Below, in pieces: positions 53,295-64,000 of a DNA stretch of 64,000 bases (position 1 is its first letter; each line of letters starts with the position of its first letter). The notes below the pieces were generated by a model, which saw nothing but the letters and a program-made list of their open reading frames with translations, made no database searches and was not told the DNA's origin. The stretch comes from Pseudovirgaria hyperparasitica (lineage: Eukaryota; Ascomycota; Dothideomycetes; Acrospermales; Acrospermaceae): positions 764,614-828,613 of the forward strand of contig NW_022985551.1 in assembly GCF_010093815.1 (NCBI RefSeq), written 5' to 3'. The position numbers were made by a program, and so were the translations under genes.

Positions 53295-55236
53295 CTTGAC
53301 AACGGTTCCGTGAACACAGAAAGGAATTGCAGGATATAATCTAATCTCTGCAGACCGACTTGGAATTATACTGCAACACATTATCATCAGACCATCGAAA
53401 TGTAGTCATGGCACATCCATGCAAGAACATAGGTAAATAGATTTTGACAAAGCTTAGCACTAAAAACAGGCGGAAGAGGAAATGATCGCTCCGGAGGGTT
53501 GCTCATATGACTACACCGCATAGCGCTTACTTTACTTCCTAGTCAAGGAACTGTAGATTCTGCACACCTTTGCTATAAGCTGAATCGCAGAATAGTTCTG
53601 TTGGTTCTTTGCTAGTCAACGTGGTTCCCGGAGCCATGGATGAGACCCACCGGGTAACGTCAGAATCCAACCCCTAGCTCGATACTAAGCCAACCGCCAA
53701 GATAACTTCAGTGCTCTGTCAAACAACATTTCTAATGGATCAGCTGTGGGTCCATATTAGTCAATTTATTGCCTTTGGTATTGAATCGATTAGGGGAGGA
53801 ACCGGAGAAACAGCATTCTCGAAAACCACCTTTGAGATTTCACTTTTAGGCGTCCACAACCTCACAATAGAGAAAATCTTCCGGCCTGTTGTCTTCAACA
53901 ATATCGTTAAATGGTATGTTTAACAGTGACCTGTAGTTGCCTAGTCTATACTCGAGGGCAAAATCGCGTAAGAGTATGCCAATCTGCAAAGTTTATAGAC
54001 CCAAGGATTCTAGAACCATGATTTACACGTCATCGGTATCATAGGCCATGAAAAGATAACTCAGGAATATTCTCTGGCTGGCCTCGTGGGCATGAGTTAA
54101 ATTCCCTACACCGTTGCTTTGACAGCTCATCTAAATTGGTCACAAAGCCCGTACGGTGAAGTTACACCAGTCCTTGCGTGCGACTGTGGCTCAGCGCCGG
54201 AACATGTACATTAATTAGCCCAAAGCACTATATTGTGATCTAGCCTCAGCACCTAATTAACCTATCCCTTACCTGTTCACTTTTGGATGGTATCCTCTGC
54301 ACAGATAAGGAGAGAGGTGAATCAAGTTATCATACCAGTAATGGATGGGATTTTCTGTCTCCACTATTGAGTATCTGCGAGTCGAATTCTCCATAAAAGT
54401 CTGATAACGTAGATGAAACACATAGGTGTTTAAGATATCAATACCTACCATACCAGCCTCAGATTGTCTACTATTTAGACGACATTGATATATTGACCAT
54501 CTTACAAAAATGCTTTTAACATGCTAATGATCTTATCAACGTACCTACAACAGCTACAAGATCCATTGACCGATGCCAATGCCCAGAGTAGGGGTTGTTA
54601 TCCAACGATGCACATGAAGCGAATCCCAGGGATATATAAGCGGCAAAGTGGAAATTTTTATCTCTGCAAGCCTGCGGGATGATTCTCTGACTTTCCATAG
54701 CCCAGAGAAGGCTTAGAGTGCAACAAGCTTGTCTTATGTGTCCGAGATCAGATGTAAAATTGAGAATTGGGCAGATAAGACGGGTTTTGGCGAAATAGGT
54801 GCCTTTTCAAATAATATATGATCCTGTATATACCTAGCAGTTTGCTGTCCTTGAGAGAAGGATATGGCTTATAAGCCCGGTCTGCCTTTAGAATATACTC
54901 CTTAGACTCCTCTAGTTACTCTGAATACTCACTGTTCAGTTATAAGCCTAGTTCGTAGGGTATTCTGGCTGTTAATACATACTCCACGGCAAAAGCTAAA
55001 AGTTACAGTATGTTGTTGTCTGCAGATCCTACTCGGAGAATTGAAAGGCTAGTCAGGCCCCTGATCCATCCGGATCGGCCCCACCCTGATGGGCCCCGGA
55101 TTGACCTCCACTTACATCTAACAGGATCCTGAAATTAGCGTAATATCGTATATCTCAGTTACCATTTGTGCGGCTATCAGGCCCATTTAAAGAACATTTC
55201 TTGCTGCTCATTCTCGGTCACGGCACATACGTCAAC
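53295..55236. other. Gene-poor 1.9 kb region between divergent genes
   Basis: Promoters of the GH5 (reverse) and monooxygenase (forward) genes. AT-rich to about 55000, then a GC-rich patch with GGATC/GGCCCC palindromes near 55065-55105. No gene or element ends are seen. Confidence 0.5.
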
Positions 55237-56562
55237 ATGTCCGATCCACAAGTAGACGTACCGATAGCTATCATCGGAGGAGGTATAGGTGGACTGGCCC
55301 TTGCAGTTAGTCTCACACGACGAAATGTCCCATTCCGCATCTACGAAGCAGTCTCAAAATTTTCAGAGATAGGAGCTGGGATCGCATGCAGTACAAATGC
55401 TGTACGTGCGCTTGGTCTAATATCTCCAGAGCTCCTCAGAGGCTTCAATGAGTGTGTAACACAGAATGCGTTTGAGAGTTATCGTAATACATGGTTCGCA
55501 TTTCGCTACGGACAAGACCCCAGAAATAAGAGTGGAAAGAAGTCTGGCGACTTGATATTTGCGTTGCAAGAAGAACAGGAATGGGTTGAACGTGACGAAT
55601 GGCTCAACACAGCTGTTCGAAGTAGTATACACCGGGCCCGGCTACTCGAGGAATTAGTAAAGCTCATCCCTCCCGATGTAACTGAGTTCAACAAATGCCT
55701 CTCCTCAATATCAGAAGACTCCACCAATAACACAATCCTCCTGCACTTCTCCGACGGAACCACGATCTGCGCACAGGCTGTGATCGGAGCAGATGGTATA
55801 AAATCAAAGACTCGCGACTTCGTCTGTCAGAAGACTGTCCATCCGAACTACTGTTCTGAATACGCGTATCGTGCACTTATTCCTCGCGACGCTGCCATCG
55901 CCATACTCGGCGAAGAACTCGCGACCAATGGACAGATATACTGCGGTTACGGTACGTATATCGTCAGCTATCCGATTGAAAATGGTGCACTTGTAAACAT
56001 CGTCGGTGTGATCCAGAAGCAGGGCTCGACATGGCCAGGAACCGGATGGTTACAACAAAGCACTAAGGAGGCCATGCTCAAAGACTTGGAAGGCTGGCAT
56101 CCAGGCCTGATGGAATTGTTTGACAAGTACTCGAAGTGTGAGCAATGGGCGCTACATGACATGCTGCATCCATATCCATATGCCCGAGGACAAGCTTGTC
56201 TTTTGGGTGACTCGGCGCATGCCACCACGCCCCACCAGGGGGCAGGAGGAGGAATGGCAATGGAGGACGCTTTCATATTGGGTAACCTGCTGAGTGACTT
56301 TAGAGATCCAAAGGACTATGAGGCGGTGTTCAAGGCTTATGATGAGGTACGGAGACCACGTACGCAGAGTCTGATAGTATCAGGACACGAGGCGGGTGGG
56401 CTTATCTCTTTCATGGGCAAAGGAGTTGGAGATGACATGGACAAATTTGAGGATGCCGTGCGGGAAGGCTATTTCTGGATCTGGCATTTTGATCTAGAGG
56501 GCGATCTCGAGCGTGCGAAAATTTTAGTGAACGAATATCAGGATAGATTCGAAAAACTGTAA
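55237..56562 (+). CDS. FAD-dependent monooxygenase, salicylate-hydroxylase type
   Basis: Single exon, 441 aa from MSDPQVDVPIAI. An upstream in-frame Met at 55168 would add 23 residues before the Rossmann strand and is unlikely. Motifs: IIGGGIGGLALA (GxGxxG, 14-19), the DG motif VIGADGIKSKTR and the GD motif LLGDSAHATTPHQGAGGGMAMEDA. This is the group A aromatic hydroxylase plan (UbiH/PHBH/salicylate hydroxylase). Substrates in fungi include salicylate, 6-hydroxynicotinate-like compounds or secondary metabolites; the actual one is unknown. There is no signal peptide or membrane anchor. The tail WHFDLEGDLERAKIL is as in salicylate 1-monooxygenases. It is convergent with HIR3. Confidence 0.9.
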   Translation: MSDPQVDVPIAIIGGGIGGLALAVSLTRRNVPFRIYEAVSKFSEIGAGIACSTNAVRALGLISPELLRGFNECVTQNAFESYRNTWFAFRYGQDPRNKSGKKSGDLIFALQEEQEWVERDEWLNTAVRSSIHRARLLEELVKLIPPDVTEFNKCLSSISEDSTNNTILLHFSDGTTICAQAVIGADGIKSKTRDFVCQKTVHPNYCSEYAYRALIPRDAAIAILGEELATNGQIYCGYGTYIVSYPIENGALVNIVGVIQKQGSTWPGTGWLQQSTKEAMLKDLEGWHPGLMELFDKYSKCEQWALHDMLHPYPYARGQACLLGDSAHATTPHQGAGGGMAMEDAFILGNLLSDFRDPKDYEAVFKAYDEVRRPRTQSLIVSGHEAGGLISFMGKGVGDDMDKFEDAVREGYFWIWHFDLEGDLERAKILVNEYQDRFEKL

Positions 56563-56922
56563 AAAGAATAAGAACTCCTGAATTTCCGCATACACGTGAT
56601 GCAAAAATTGTCGGTGTTTCCCTCAAAACGACTGAGCCAGAATAATGTATCATTTGTTACTAATGAAGTTAGATACGGGAGTCTGTAGATCATATCTTTG
56701 GCTCGTACACATTGTGTCTCTCGTCATATCACCTCTCAAGCCAAGTGCATAATATTATGTGCGAGGACAGACAACCGTCCCGATTTCCATCCTTAGGCTA
56801 GTCTGGTAGCTCTACTCCGGAGATGACCCAAATGAACCTGATCAGGTCGGAAACGCCAAAAGTTCTGGTACTCATACAATATATACAGATATTTCAGATG
56901 ATATTCAAGGATTCTGCATTGT
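56563..56922. other. Convergent spacer
   Basis: About 360 bp between the monooxygenase and HIR3 stop codons. No feature is recognised. Confidence 0.5.
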
Positions 56923-59900
56923 TCAATCGTGATCATCAGCGATCTTCTCGGGTCCATCATCGTCGGCTTGTAGCTGTTCTTCCTCCGCTTCCTCGAATAC
57001 CTCATCATCGATGTCCTCCACATCTTCATCTCCTTCGTCGGGATGACCTTCATCGGCAGTCACTGCCTCTGGACTAGCTACGCTACTAGCCCCTGTATCA
57101 TCAGCAGCAAGGTGGTCCTTTCGGAACAGATTGGGAAACATGGACTTCGGTGGACGGGGTTCGGTGTCGTCGTCCTCGTCGTCCTCGTCATCATCGTCCT
57201 CCAATTGCGTGAGCTCGCTTTCATCATCTGCACTATCATGTACACTACCAGGTGCACTGACCTCGGCACCTTCATCATCACGATCTGGGGCAGACAAAGT
57301 ATTGTCACCACTAGGCCCAAATGACTTTCGCCTATCGTGAACAGGCGAACGGATAACGACTTCGACGGTATGATCGCCCTGTGGGAGGACAGGAGTCTTG
57401 GCAGCTGTCTGAAGGGTAGTTAATCTGGCAACAGCTGCCTCGGCGCGGCGCGCAATCTCTCGGCGATTCACAGCCTTGAAGCGCGGACGAGCCAATACAG
57501 GTTCTGTTGTGACAGTGGATGAAGCCGCAGCATTCATCACGACTCCAACACCCCCTATAGTAGCCTTGTCCGAATTAGCCATATTCATGAGGGAGGTCAA
57601 CGACATCATATTGGTTCTCTCTGGCGCTTGACCTCCAGAGAAAGGGGTTGCAGTAGCATTCAGAGGAAGGCTAGGCGTCTCTGAAGGCAGTGGTGGTAAT
57701 GTCAGGGCGATATCTGCATATAGCACGGCATATGCATCTCCGACAGTATCATCTATCAGCGCGTATTTAGCGAGGCCACTGTTCAGCTTCTTGAATTCAA
57801 CGGCCTCTCTGAGAACTTCGATTACGGGCATAGAACTGTCCGCGGTCAAAAGCCATTGTTCGAGCCGGTCTGCCTTGACTGCGAACTCTTCGCTACTGAG
57901 TGATTTGAAAATGATGTCTTCGTGACCTTCCGGAACTTTCGCATGACGCCGAAGTAGCTTTATGTACTCCACACAAATCTTATACCAAAGTTTGGAGTGC
58001 TCAAAGAAGTCATGAGGCCGCTTCCGAACTCTTTTCGCTAAAGCTTCAAGACTACTGCGTTCGTTAAGTTGGACGAGCAGTTGTAGAAAGAAGTCTGTGT
58101 AGAGAGTGGTGTAAACAAAATGCCGGCCAGGTCTTTCATTCTCAGGTTTCCATACTTGGACTGCCATTGTTTTTGTGAAGATCTGCTGCGTCAACTCATG
58201 CTTAGCACCCATGGCCGCCATGATACTAGATTTGTCGTCATCGTATACAACGTGCGCCGCTCTTGCCGTCATGCGATGATGCCAGCCAGACTTGTCAGCG
58301 CTTCGCAGTTGCTTAAGAATTTGGAGCACATATGACTGCCAGTCATCCAAGTCCTGGGACTTTCCGAGTGTCCGCGCATATCGAGTGGACTGCAAGGCCT
58401 CACAAGCACTTTCGTGACCCAAACTCTTATCATGGACCAACTTGTTGATGATTGAAACAAGCTTGTAATGAGGCTCAAGAACTGGCTCGCGTTTAGAGTC
58501 TTTCTTCCCCGGCAACCGATCAATAGCATTGACAAATGCATTTACAATTTGTTCGATGGTTGGGGCATTGTCGATATGGTTGCGTGTGGTGCAGTTATAC
58601 ATCTTCCATAGACACTTGCCAAGCATAAAATGGTCCATCCAGCGATCAGGATTGCCGCGTATTGCACGAATAAACAGTGTCTTCGAGAATTTCCATAAAG
58701 TGAATTCTTTAAAACTTTCATATGGCGCCTCTTGCTGGACGACGTTGCGGCTAAGAAATCGTGTTTCGGATTCACGAAAGTCGAACGCTTTCGAGCTGTA
58801 GGGGGGACGAGAAGAAGAGTACATTCGCATGCCGAAGTCTGCGTACATCTCGGCCATCGTGGTCTTATCTTCTTCTGTGATGTCGACTTGCCTGTTTGCG
58901 CAAGCAACTGCCATAGTGTAGCAATGCACTGCATTTCTTTGTAGTTGTATAATATCGTATTGGTCCCCATTTAATTTTTCGGCTGACCACGAAACACTTT
59001 CTTCCAGCTGTGTATCATATGTTTGAGCAAGACGATACCAGGTTTCCCAGCGCTCGATAGAGTATTCTAGATCTTGCATGAAGAATGCAGCAGCAAAGTT
59101 TATTTCTTCGGTCGGACCTTGAGCAATTCGTTTCTGAGACCGGAACTTGTTTAATGCAATATTGCCCATGAGGAAATACCAGCCCTTAGAAGCAGCGATG
59201 GCACGGTTTGGGGATATATGTTTCGTCGACAAGGCCCCAACTCCATGCAGGCATCGGAAGCAATTCAGAGGGTTGATAGGAGATTTCAGATAGGAAGTTA
59301 TGACCTTTCTGTTCATCATCATATCACCGTTCGCTTTCGGACGCCCAAGCGCGCCATGAAGCTTGTCGATCGCTGCTTTGTGTTCTGTTTTGGGTAGGTC
59401 TTTGACACTGATTTTATGTGCTTGTGCCATCACAAATGGTAACAACTGTGTGGCAGTCTTCGCATCCAGTGGCTCTTCCGGAGAGCCGTACTCCATGGAG
59501 TCCTCAGCTTTCGTAAAGCACTTGAGTCCATAAATATCATAGAGCGTCTGGCAAAGCTCGGCATCTCTAGCCTTTTTATCGCTAACATCGTTGAGATGAA
59601 CAAGCTCATCTTTCAGCAGCTTTAGGAAGACTTTGTTGGCCATATGCCCATATTGGCGCAGCCCCATCGCATAGTGTATGTGTCGCAGAAAGTCTAAGCG
59701 ATCATCATCTGCTGTAGGGTACTTGTCGGGATTCTGCTTCATGCCTTCTTTGAGGAGCAAGTATTGTAGTGTCCATGCTCGAACATGCATGTCTTTAATC
59801 CTTGCACTGATCATGTTATAATCCGCGTTTCCTCGTCCTTGTGTCGTGGATACTGGTACTTGGCCGACGCGGATACGATCTTCATAGACGTCAGAAACAG

Positions 59901-62900
59901 TAAGTAGTCGGAGTATTTCGGCTATCGCATTTGCAGACGACTTGAGATGGGTTTCGTCTAGACATTCGAAGGGATCGAAGTTGCCCTTATTGATGAGTGT
60001 CATGATTTTGAAGAGAATCTCATCAAGAATCCGAATCCCGCTGAGCAGCATAAACTGACGCTGATCTTCTTGAGACTCTGTATAGATGACAGATTTGAAG
60101 TTGTTGGAGATCAGCTCAATGCTTCGCAGATAGCATGACATGACCTTCGGATAATACTCGATTGATTGATAGGCCTCGCGGAGGCGTTGCCAAAGCGAGA
60201 GTCGTAGTGATAAACTTGCGTTCTCGAGAAACTTTCGCATCTCGGTATATGGAGTCAGTGATACGTTCCTACCCGGGTTTATTCCTTTGGTTGAGATATC
60301 GGGCACGTCACCCTCGACTTTGTCTGGCTCCTCCATAGTAACATCGCCGTCATATTCGTTCTGCGTATTCGGCCCTACAGTACGTTTGACATCTATCAAT
60401 TCAGAAGGCTCGACAATAGGCTCCAGGCTCTCAATGACCGCCACAGGGTCCTTCTCGTCGTGGTCAAAAACTTTTAAGAAAAAGTCTTTCATGTTGATCT
60501 TAGCAAGCTCTCTATCTGCAGCACTTAGTGAGAGCTCTGGCATGATGGCGTTGTTGGTCACTATAATGACATGATCGTTCAAAGCAGCCAGGGTGTCTTT
60601 CACATCCTCTATACAACGAACAACGTGTTGTTGCAACACGCCGTCACATACGCTGATGTGAAAAGCGGACGCCCAAATATGCCGAAGAGAGAGGTCGTCC
60701 ATATTTGTAGTAGGCACGCCATCTCGGCGAAGACTTAGCGCATCTCTCGCTAAAAGGGCCCATTTCTCAAGGCGATCGTGTTGTAGCACCTGCGTTGTGG
60801 TATCTACGGTACTGTTTTTGATGAGCGAGTACACATCTAGGTGTAGCTCAAAGAGCGTTTCGATATATTCTACTAGTGCAGCATCAAACTCGGAGAACTC
60901 GTACTTGTTCATGGACTCATCACTGCCCAGTAGCGAAGCATTCAGGGTACTCAAGAGGTCGAGAGCATCTTCATAGATGCATTCGTCCAGATGGACCAGG
61001 ACTTGAACAATCGTGCGCTTGACGTCTTCAGGCCATTTATGGGACATGTAGCTTGATTGGAAAATGTGGCTAGAGGTCGTTGATGGAAACGATTGGGGCA
61101 TGAGGAAGCATTTAAGCCAACGAAGGGCAACCTGTTTGATAGATAGCCAGCTTGTATTGATCTCGTCCATCCATGAACAGAGACCCTCGGTGCGATCTAG
61201 CATGGGTTTCGAATTTTTGGGAGAGACGGTGCTTCGAGCGTTACCCAGAAATGCGTTCAATCCAGCTTCGCGAGACATGCCACTGAGAGTGTCTACCGAC
61301 TCACCGTGTCGAAAGAGCCTAGTCGTCTTTGGTGTACATGCTTGGAGCACAGTATGAAGATCCTGCATGGCATAAGAAAGACGCTCACCGTCCGAAGATA
61401 GTGTGGTGGGAAGTTCATTTTTAAGAACATCTCGGAGAGAAGCAGAAGTGCCAAAAGCATCAACATCGATATGTCGGAATAGGTCCCCAGCGATAGTGAA
61501 AAGGTAGTGATCTGCTTGCTCGTAATTCCATAGCTGATTTGTAATTTGTTTGGCGATTTCCGTACTGGCTTGGTCTGGCACCTGTTGACTCTCAGTCACA
61601 GTTTCACGAGCTCGCAAACGTTTGCTTCGGCCGCGTCCGCCTTCGGCAGTCTCTGGCAAGCCGGCAGACTCAGTCGACCGTTTCCTAGATGGGAGTGTGC
61701 TTATCTCTCCTGTACCAGCATCTATAGTAGATGGGGGCTCCGCACTTTCTTGAGGCGGTTCTTCCATCGCATTATCGTTCGCATCTTGAGTCCTTCCGAG
61801 GTCCTCGTCTGATGGTGACTTTCGTGCCACGGGTGTTGGAGAGGGCTCAGAATGTATAAGTTCGTTCTCCTTCGCCTCGTGTTGCGGAAGGAACTTGACG
61901 TCCGTTTCCTTTACAGCTAGCCTGATCGCTGCACCATGAGAACTTTTAGTAACCCCATTCTGCTCTGATACATATGTCTGGAGAATGGATTCACCAACTG
62001 CACCCCAGTCTTCTTTTGCCGGTGAAAGAGTCTGATCTTGAGGACTTGATCCAGTTACCATCTCCAGGCTCTTCAATTTCGAAGCAGAAGACGCTATCGT
62101 CGATAACTGGGGATACGTATGGGTAACAAGTCGCTGTTTCAAGGCACTTGAGAGACTCTTACGCTGCCACGAAGACAAAGGAGGCTGAAGTACGGAAAGA
62201 TCATCTTCGACAACTTCTGCCAGCTATGGCACAGTTAGAACTTGTTTCCTATGAACGTGGGGGACATACTTCTTTCAACTGCTGCATTGCACGAGTCTCC
62301 TGTAGACCAGGAAGCCTCAAAATACCTTCCAATCCCTCGTCGTCTCCATCCAGTACAGCTTCTATACAGAACCTTGCCAAACGTTTGCTACCAATAACTT
62401 CAGCGACTGAGGCTGTGCGCGACCACAGTCCAATATCAGCATCATCTTTGTCCAAAGCATTTGCAAAGTAGTCGAGCGCGATTACAGCTGCATTGATGAG
62501 GTTCAGGGCAAGATCTTCAACCTTGAATTGGTCTTGTTCCTCTCTAGGGCGTGCTGTCCATTCCCTATGCCGTTGCACTAAGATGTCCATGAGCAGTTGA
62601 CCATGGTTCTTATTTGACAGGTGAAGTATTTGAGGAAGAGTATTAGGCGCGCTGTCAGAGGGCGCAGGTAGTGCTACAGGTCCAGCCTCCACATCATCGG
62701 GCAAAGCATATTCAAAATCAAACTGATCCCCCAGTAACTCCGATCTGCGATACTCGGATAAGGACTCGGGGTACTTGAAAACTTCGGAATTGAATAGGGA
62801 GGCATAGGCTTCTTTTGCTTTATCGTATGACTGTGGTCCCTCGGAGTGGTACTTCAGTGCGTTTTGATACAGTTTCAATGCTTCCTCTATCTGAATCTCC

Positions 62901-63022
62901 TTCGTGTTGTCGACTTCATCGTCGGATTCGCTGTCGGATTCGAGGTTGAGGGCTTTGAAGGTCGCCTAAAATCTGATCAGAACAGATCAATAGTCGATCA
63001 GGTTACTGAAATGACTCACCAT
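56923..63022 (-). CDS. HIR3: HIR3-like histone transcription regulator (HIR complex subunit)
   Basis: Three exons, 63022-63020, 62965-62270 and 62223-56923, give 1999 aa, the size expected for fungal Hir3/CABIN1. The first coding exon is the ATG alone, followed at once by a GTGAGT donor; exon 2 continues ATFKALNLESDSESDDEVD. It then enters KEIQIEEALKLYQNAL, the TPR-like start of the family. Further TPR-rich helices fill the middle. The last 250 residues are low-complexity and very acidic (DDDDEDDEDD, EEAEEEQLQADDD). HIR3 scaffolds the HIR nucleosome-assembly complex that deposits H3-H4 outside S phase and represses histone genes. No damage is seen over 5.3 kb of continuous frame. Exon 2/3 joins at KE|LAEVVEDDLSVL with a 46 bp intron. 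Confidence 0.9.
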
Positions 63023-63491
63023 GATCGTATCAAAGTACGAGTATCAACAGTGACGCTGAATCCAATCAACTCTGTAATCTCGGGAATGTGTTGCCGTGGC
63101 CAGTCGCTCAAATACATACGCGACATGCGCATTTATTTAGTTCTTTGGTAGAGGCACATAGCTGAGAAGCCATCCAGAGAGATCGCAAGCTGTCAAGCAT
63201 AAGCCTTTGTGCTCGCCGCAGAGACGCGCAACTTCACGTGTGAGCTGTGACCTGGCGCGTCGTAACAGCCGGAGATACTCCGTTAATGGGTTCATGAACA
63301 TATTAGTGGGACCAGGTTGTAGACAACATACGTCTCATAGCTAATAGTCCATAAAGTTGCTCGCTACAATACACTCCGACGTCATGATGAGACCGTAAGA
63401 TCAAATTGTCTTCTCCACGAAGGTCCATACACGGAGGTTCATACAACTATTACACCCTTATACCCTGCCAATTCTACATCGCGACCTCGCA
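63023..63491. other. Divergent promoter region of HIR3 and the right-edge gene
   Basis: About 470 bp upstream of both divergent starts. Nothing specific is recognised. Confidence 0.45.
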
Positions 63492-64000
63492 ATGGTTACA
63501 GCGCCGTCCGTGCCGGAGTAGGTCTCAGCTTTATGATCTCCTTGCAGTTCCCGGCACCCTCGTAGCCTAATTGGCTTCAACTCATGTAGCTCTTCAAAGT
63601 TCATTTAGTTTACTAAAGCCACTGGATATACCTCCACGGCTATGCTATCGACACGAAAGATCAATACTGATATGTCGTGGCGTATAGGATATTCGAAGAT
63701 GACAGCCAATCAGTCATAGAAGCACGCACTGAATCACTCTCTGCCTTGCGCGAACTAGGACCTCCCGACTTGGTTCATCTTGTCAAACAGCCGGTCAAAT
63801 CGACCACGAAACAGGTACATGCGCTTACCGGACATCACGAAAAGCACAGCTAATCAAGACGATAAAGATTGGTGTATACCATCATGTCACTGGTGTAGAC
63901 GCCTCCTCTTCCGCCAGTCTTGCCGCCTATATCAACACCCTCACCTATAATCCACTTGATAAAACCAACAAGGTCACGCAGGGGCTCTATTGTTGCTACA
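63492..64000 (+). CDS. 5' part of an unidentified multi-exon gene, cut by the window end
   Basis: A possible start MVTAPSVPE lies at 63492. The exon chain near it is not resolved. Two later exons are convincing: 63688-63814 (IFEDDSQSVIEARTESLSAL...LVKQPVKSTTKQ) and 63868-64000 (IGVYHHVTGVDASSSASLAA...QGLYCCY, open at the edge). They are joined in phase by a GTACAT...AAAG intron with a GCTAATC branch site. The composition is that of a soluble, conserved protein. I do not recognise the family and assign no function. Confidence 0.45.

Noticed and set aside
57043-57340. Forward-strand Ser-rich frames
   Set aside because: They are the reverse complement of HIR3's acidic tail, so they only mirror the GAY/GAR repeats.
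1-64000. CRISPR arrays, bacterial operons, ribosomal RNA genes
   Set aside because: The window is eukaryotic nuclear DNA. No regular spaced repeats or rRNA signatures were seen.

Overview
The window is nuclear DNA of a filamentous ascomycete. Genes are compact and often split by 45-70 bp introns with GT...AG ends and CTAAC/CTGAC-like branch sites. The gene set is fungal: HET-domain proteins, Zn(II)2Cys6 regulators, an RTA1 exporter, HIR3, EMC10 and a class II peroxidase. Dothideomycetes is my best guess, but that is an inference from the gene mix and not shown by the sequence. About 20 intact or window-truncated protein genes are supported. I rebuilt multi-exon models by hand, and each model quoted as intact keeps a single reading frame across its junctions.

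Layout. 1-7 kb: the 3' part of a DEAH-box helicase (DHR2/DHX33 type), a convergent MDR reductase, a conserved Ser/Pro-rich protein and a five-exon secreted S28 serine peptidase. 7-15 kb is gene-poor: a bestrophin-like channel, a two-domain secreted protein and a 75-residue secreted cysteine protein (candidate effector). 15-22 kb looks like an accessory or allorecognition block: a broken HET gene, an intact fungal kinase, a short inverted-repeat transposon (MITE) and a second, broken kinase. 22-30 kb: a GMC oxidoreductase, then a partly decayed catabolic group of a broken DapA-family lyase gene, an intact dihydropyrimidinase and a broken Zn-cluster regulator. 30-36 kb: an intact HET gene, an AIM9/APH-type phosphotransferase and a secreted haem peroxidase. 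37-46 kb is housekeeping-like: a Rab GTPase, EMC10, a coiled-coil nuclear-type protein, a Zn-cluster regulator and an RTA1 exporter. 47-57 kb: a secreted propeller-like protein, an acidic-repeat protein, a GH5 glycosidase and a salicylate-hydroxylase-type monooxygenase. 57-63 kb: the whole HIR3 subunit gene (1999 aa). At the right edge is the 5' part of an unrecognised gene.

The contrast between core genes (helicase, Rab, EMC10, HIR3), which are all intact, and the 15-34 kb stretch, where four of nine genes are broken and a MITE sits among them, is the main theme. The broken kinase carries stop codons in place of residues of the kind produced by C-to-T change, and the MITE ends differ only by C/T transitions. 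Both are compatible with repeat-induced point mutation or simple decay. I did not find a clearly new type of system. The most unusual items are the decayed hydantoin/pyrimidine-type cluster, the HET/kinase block and the exon-matched duplicated secreted protein.
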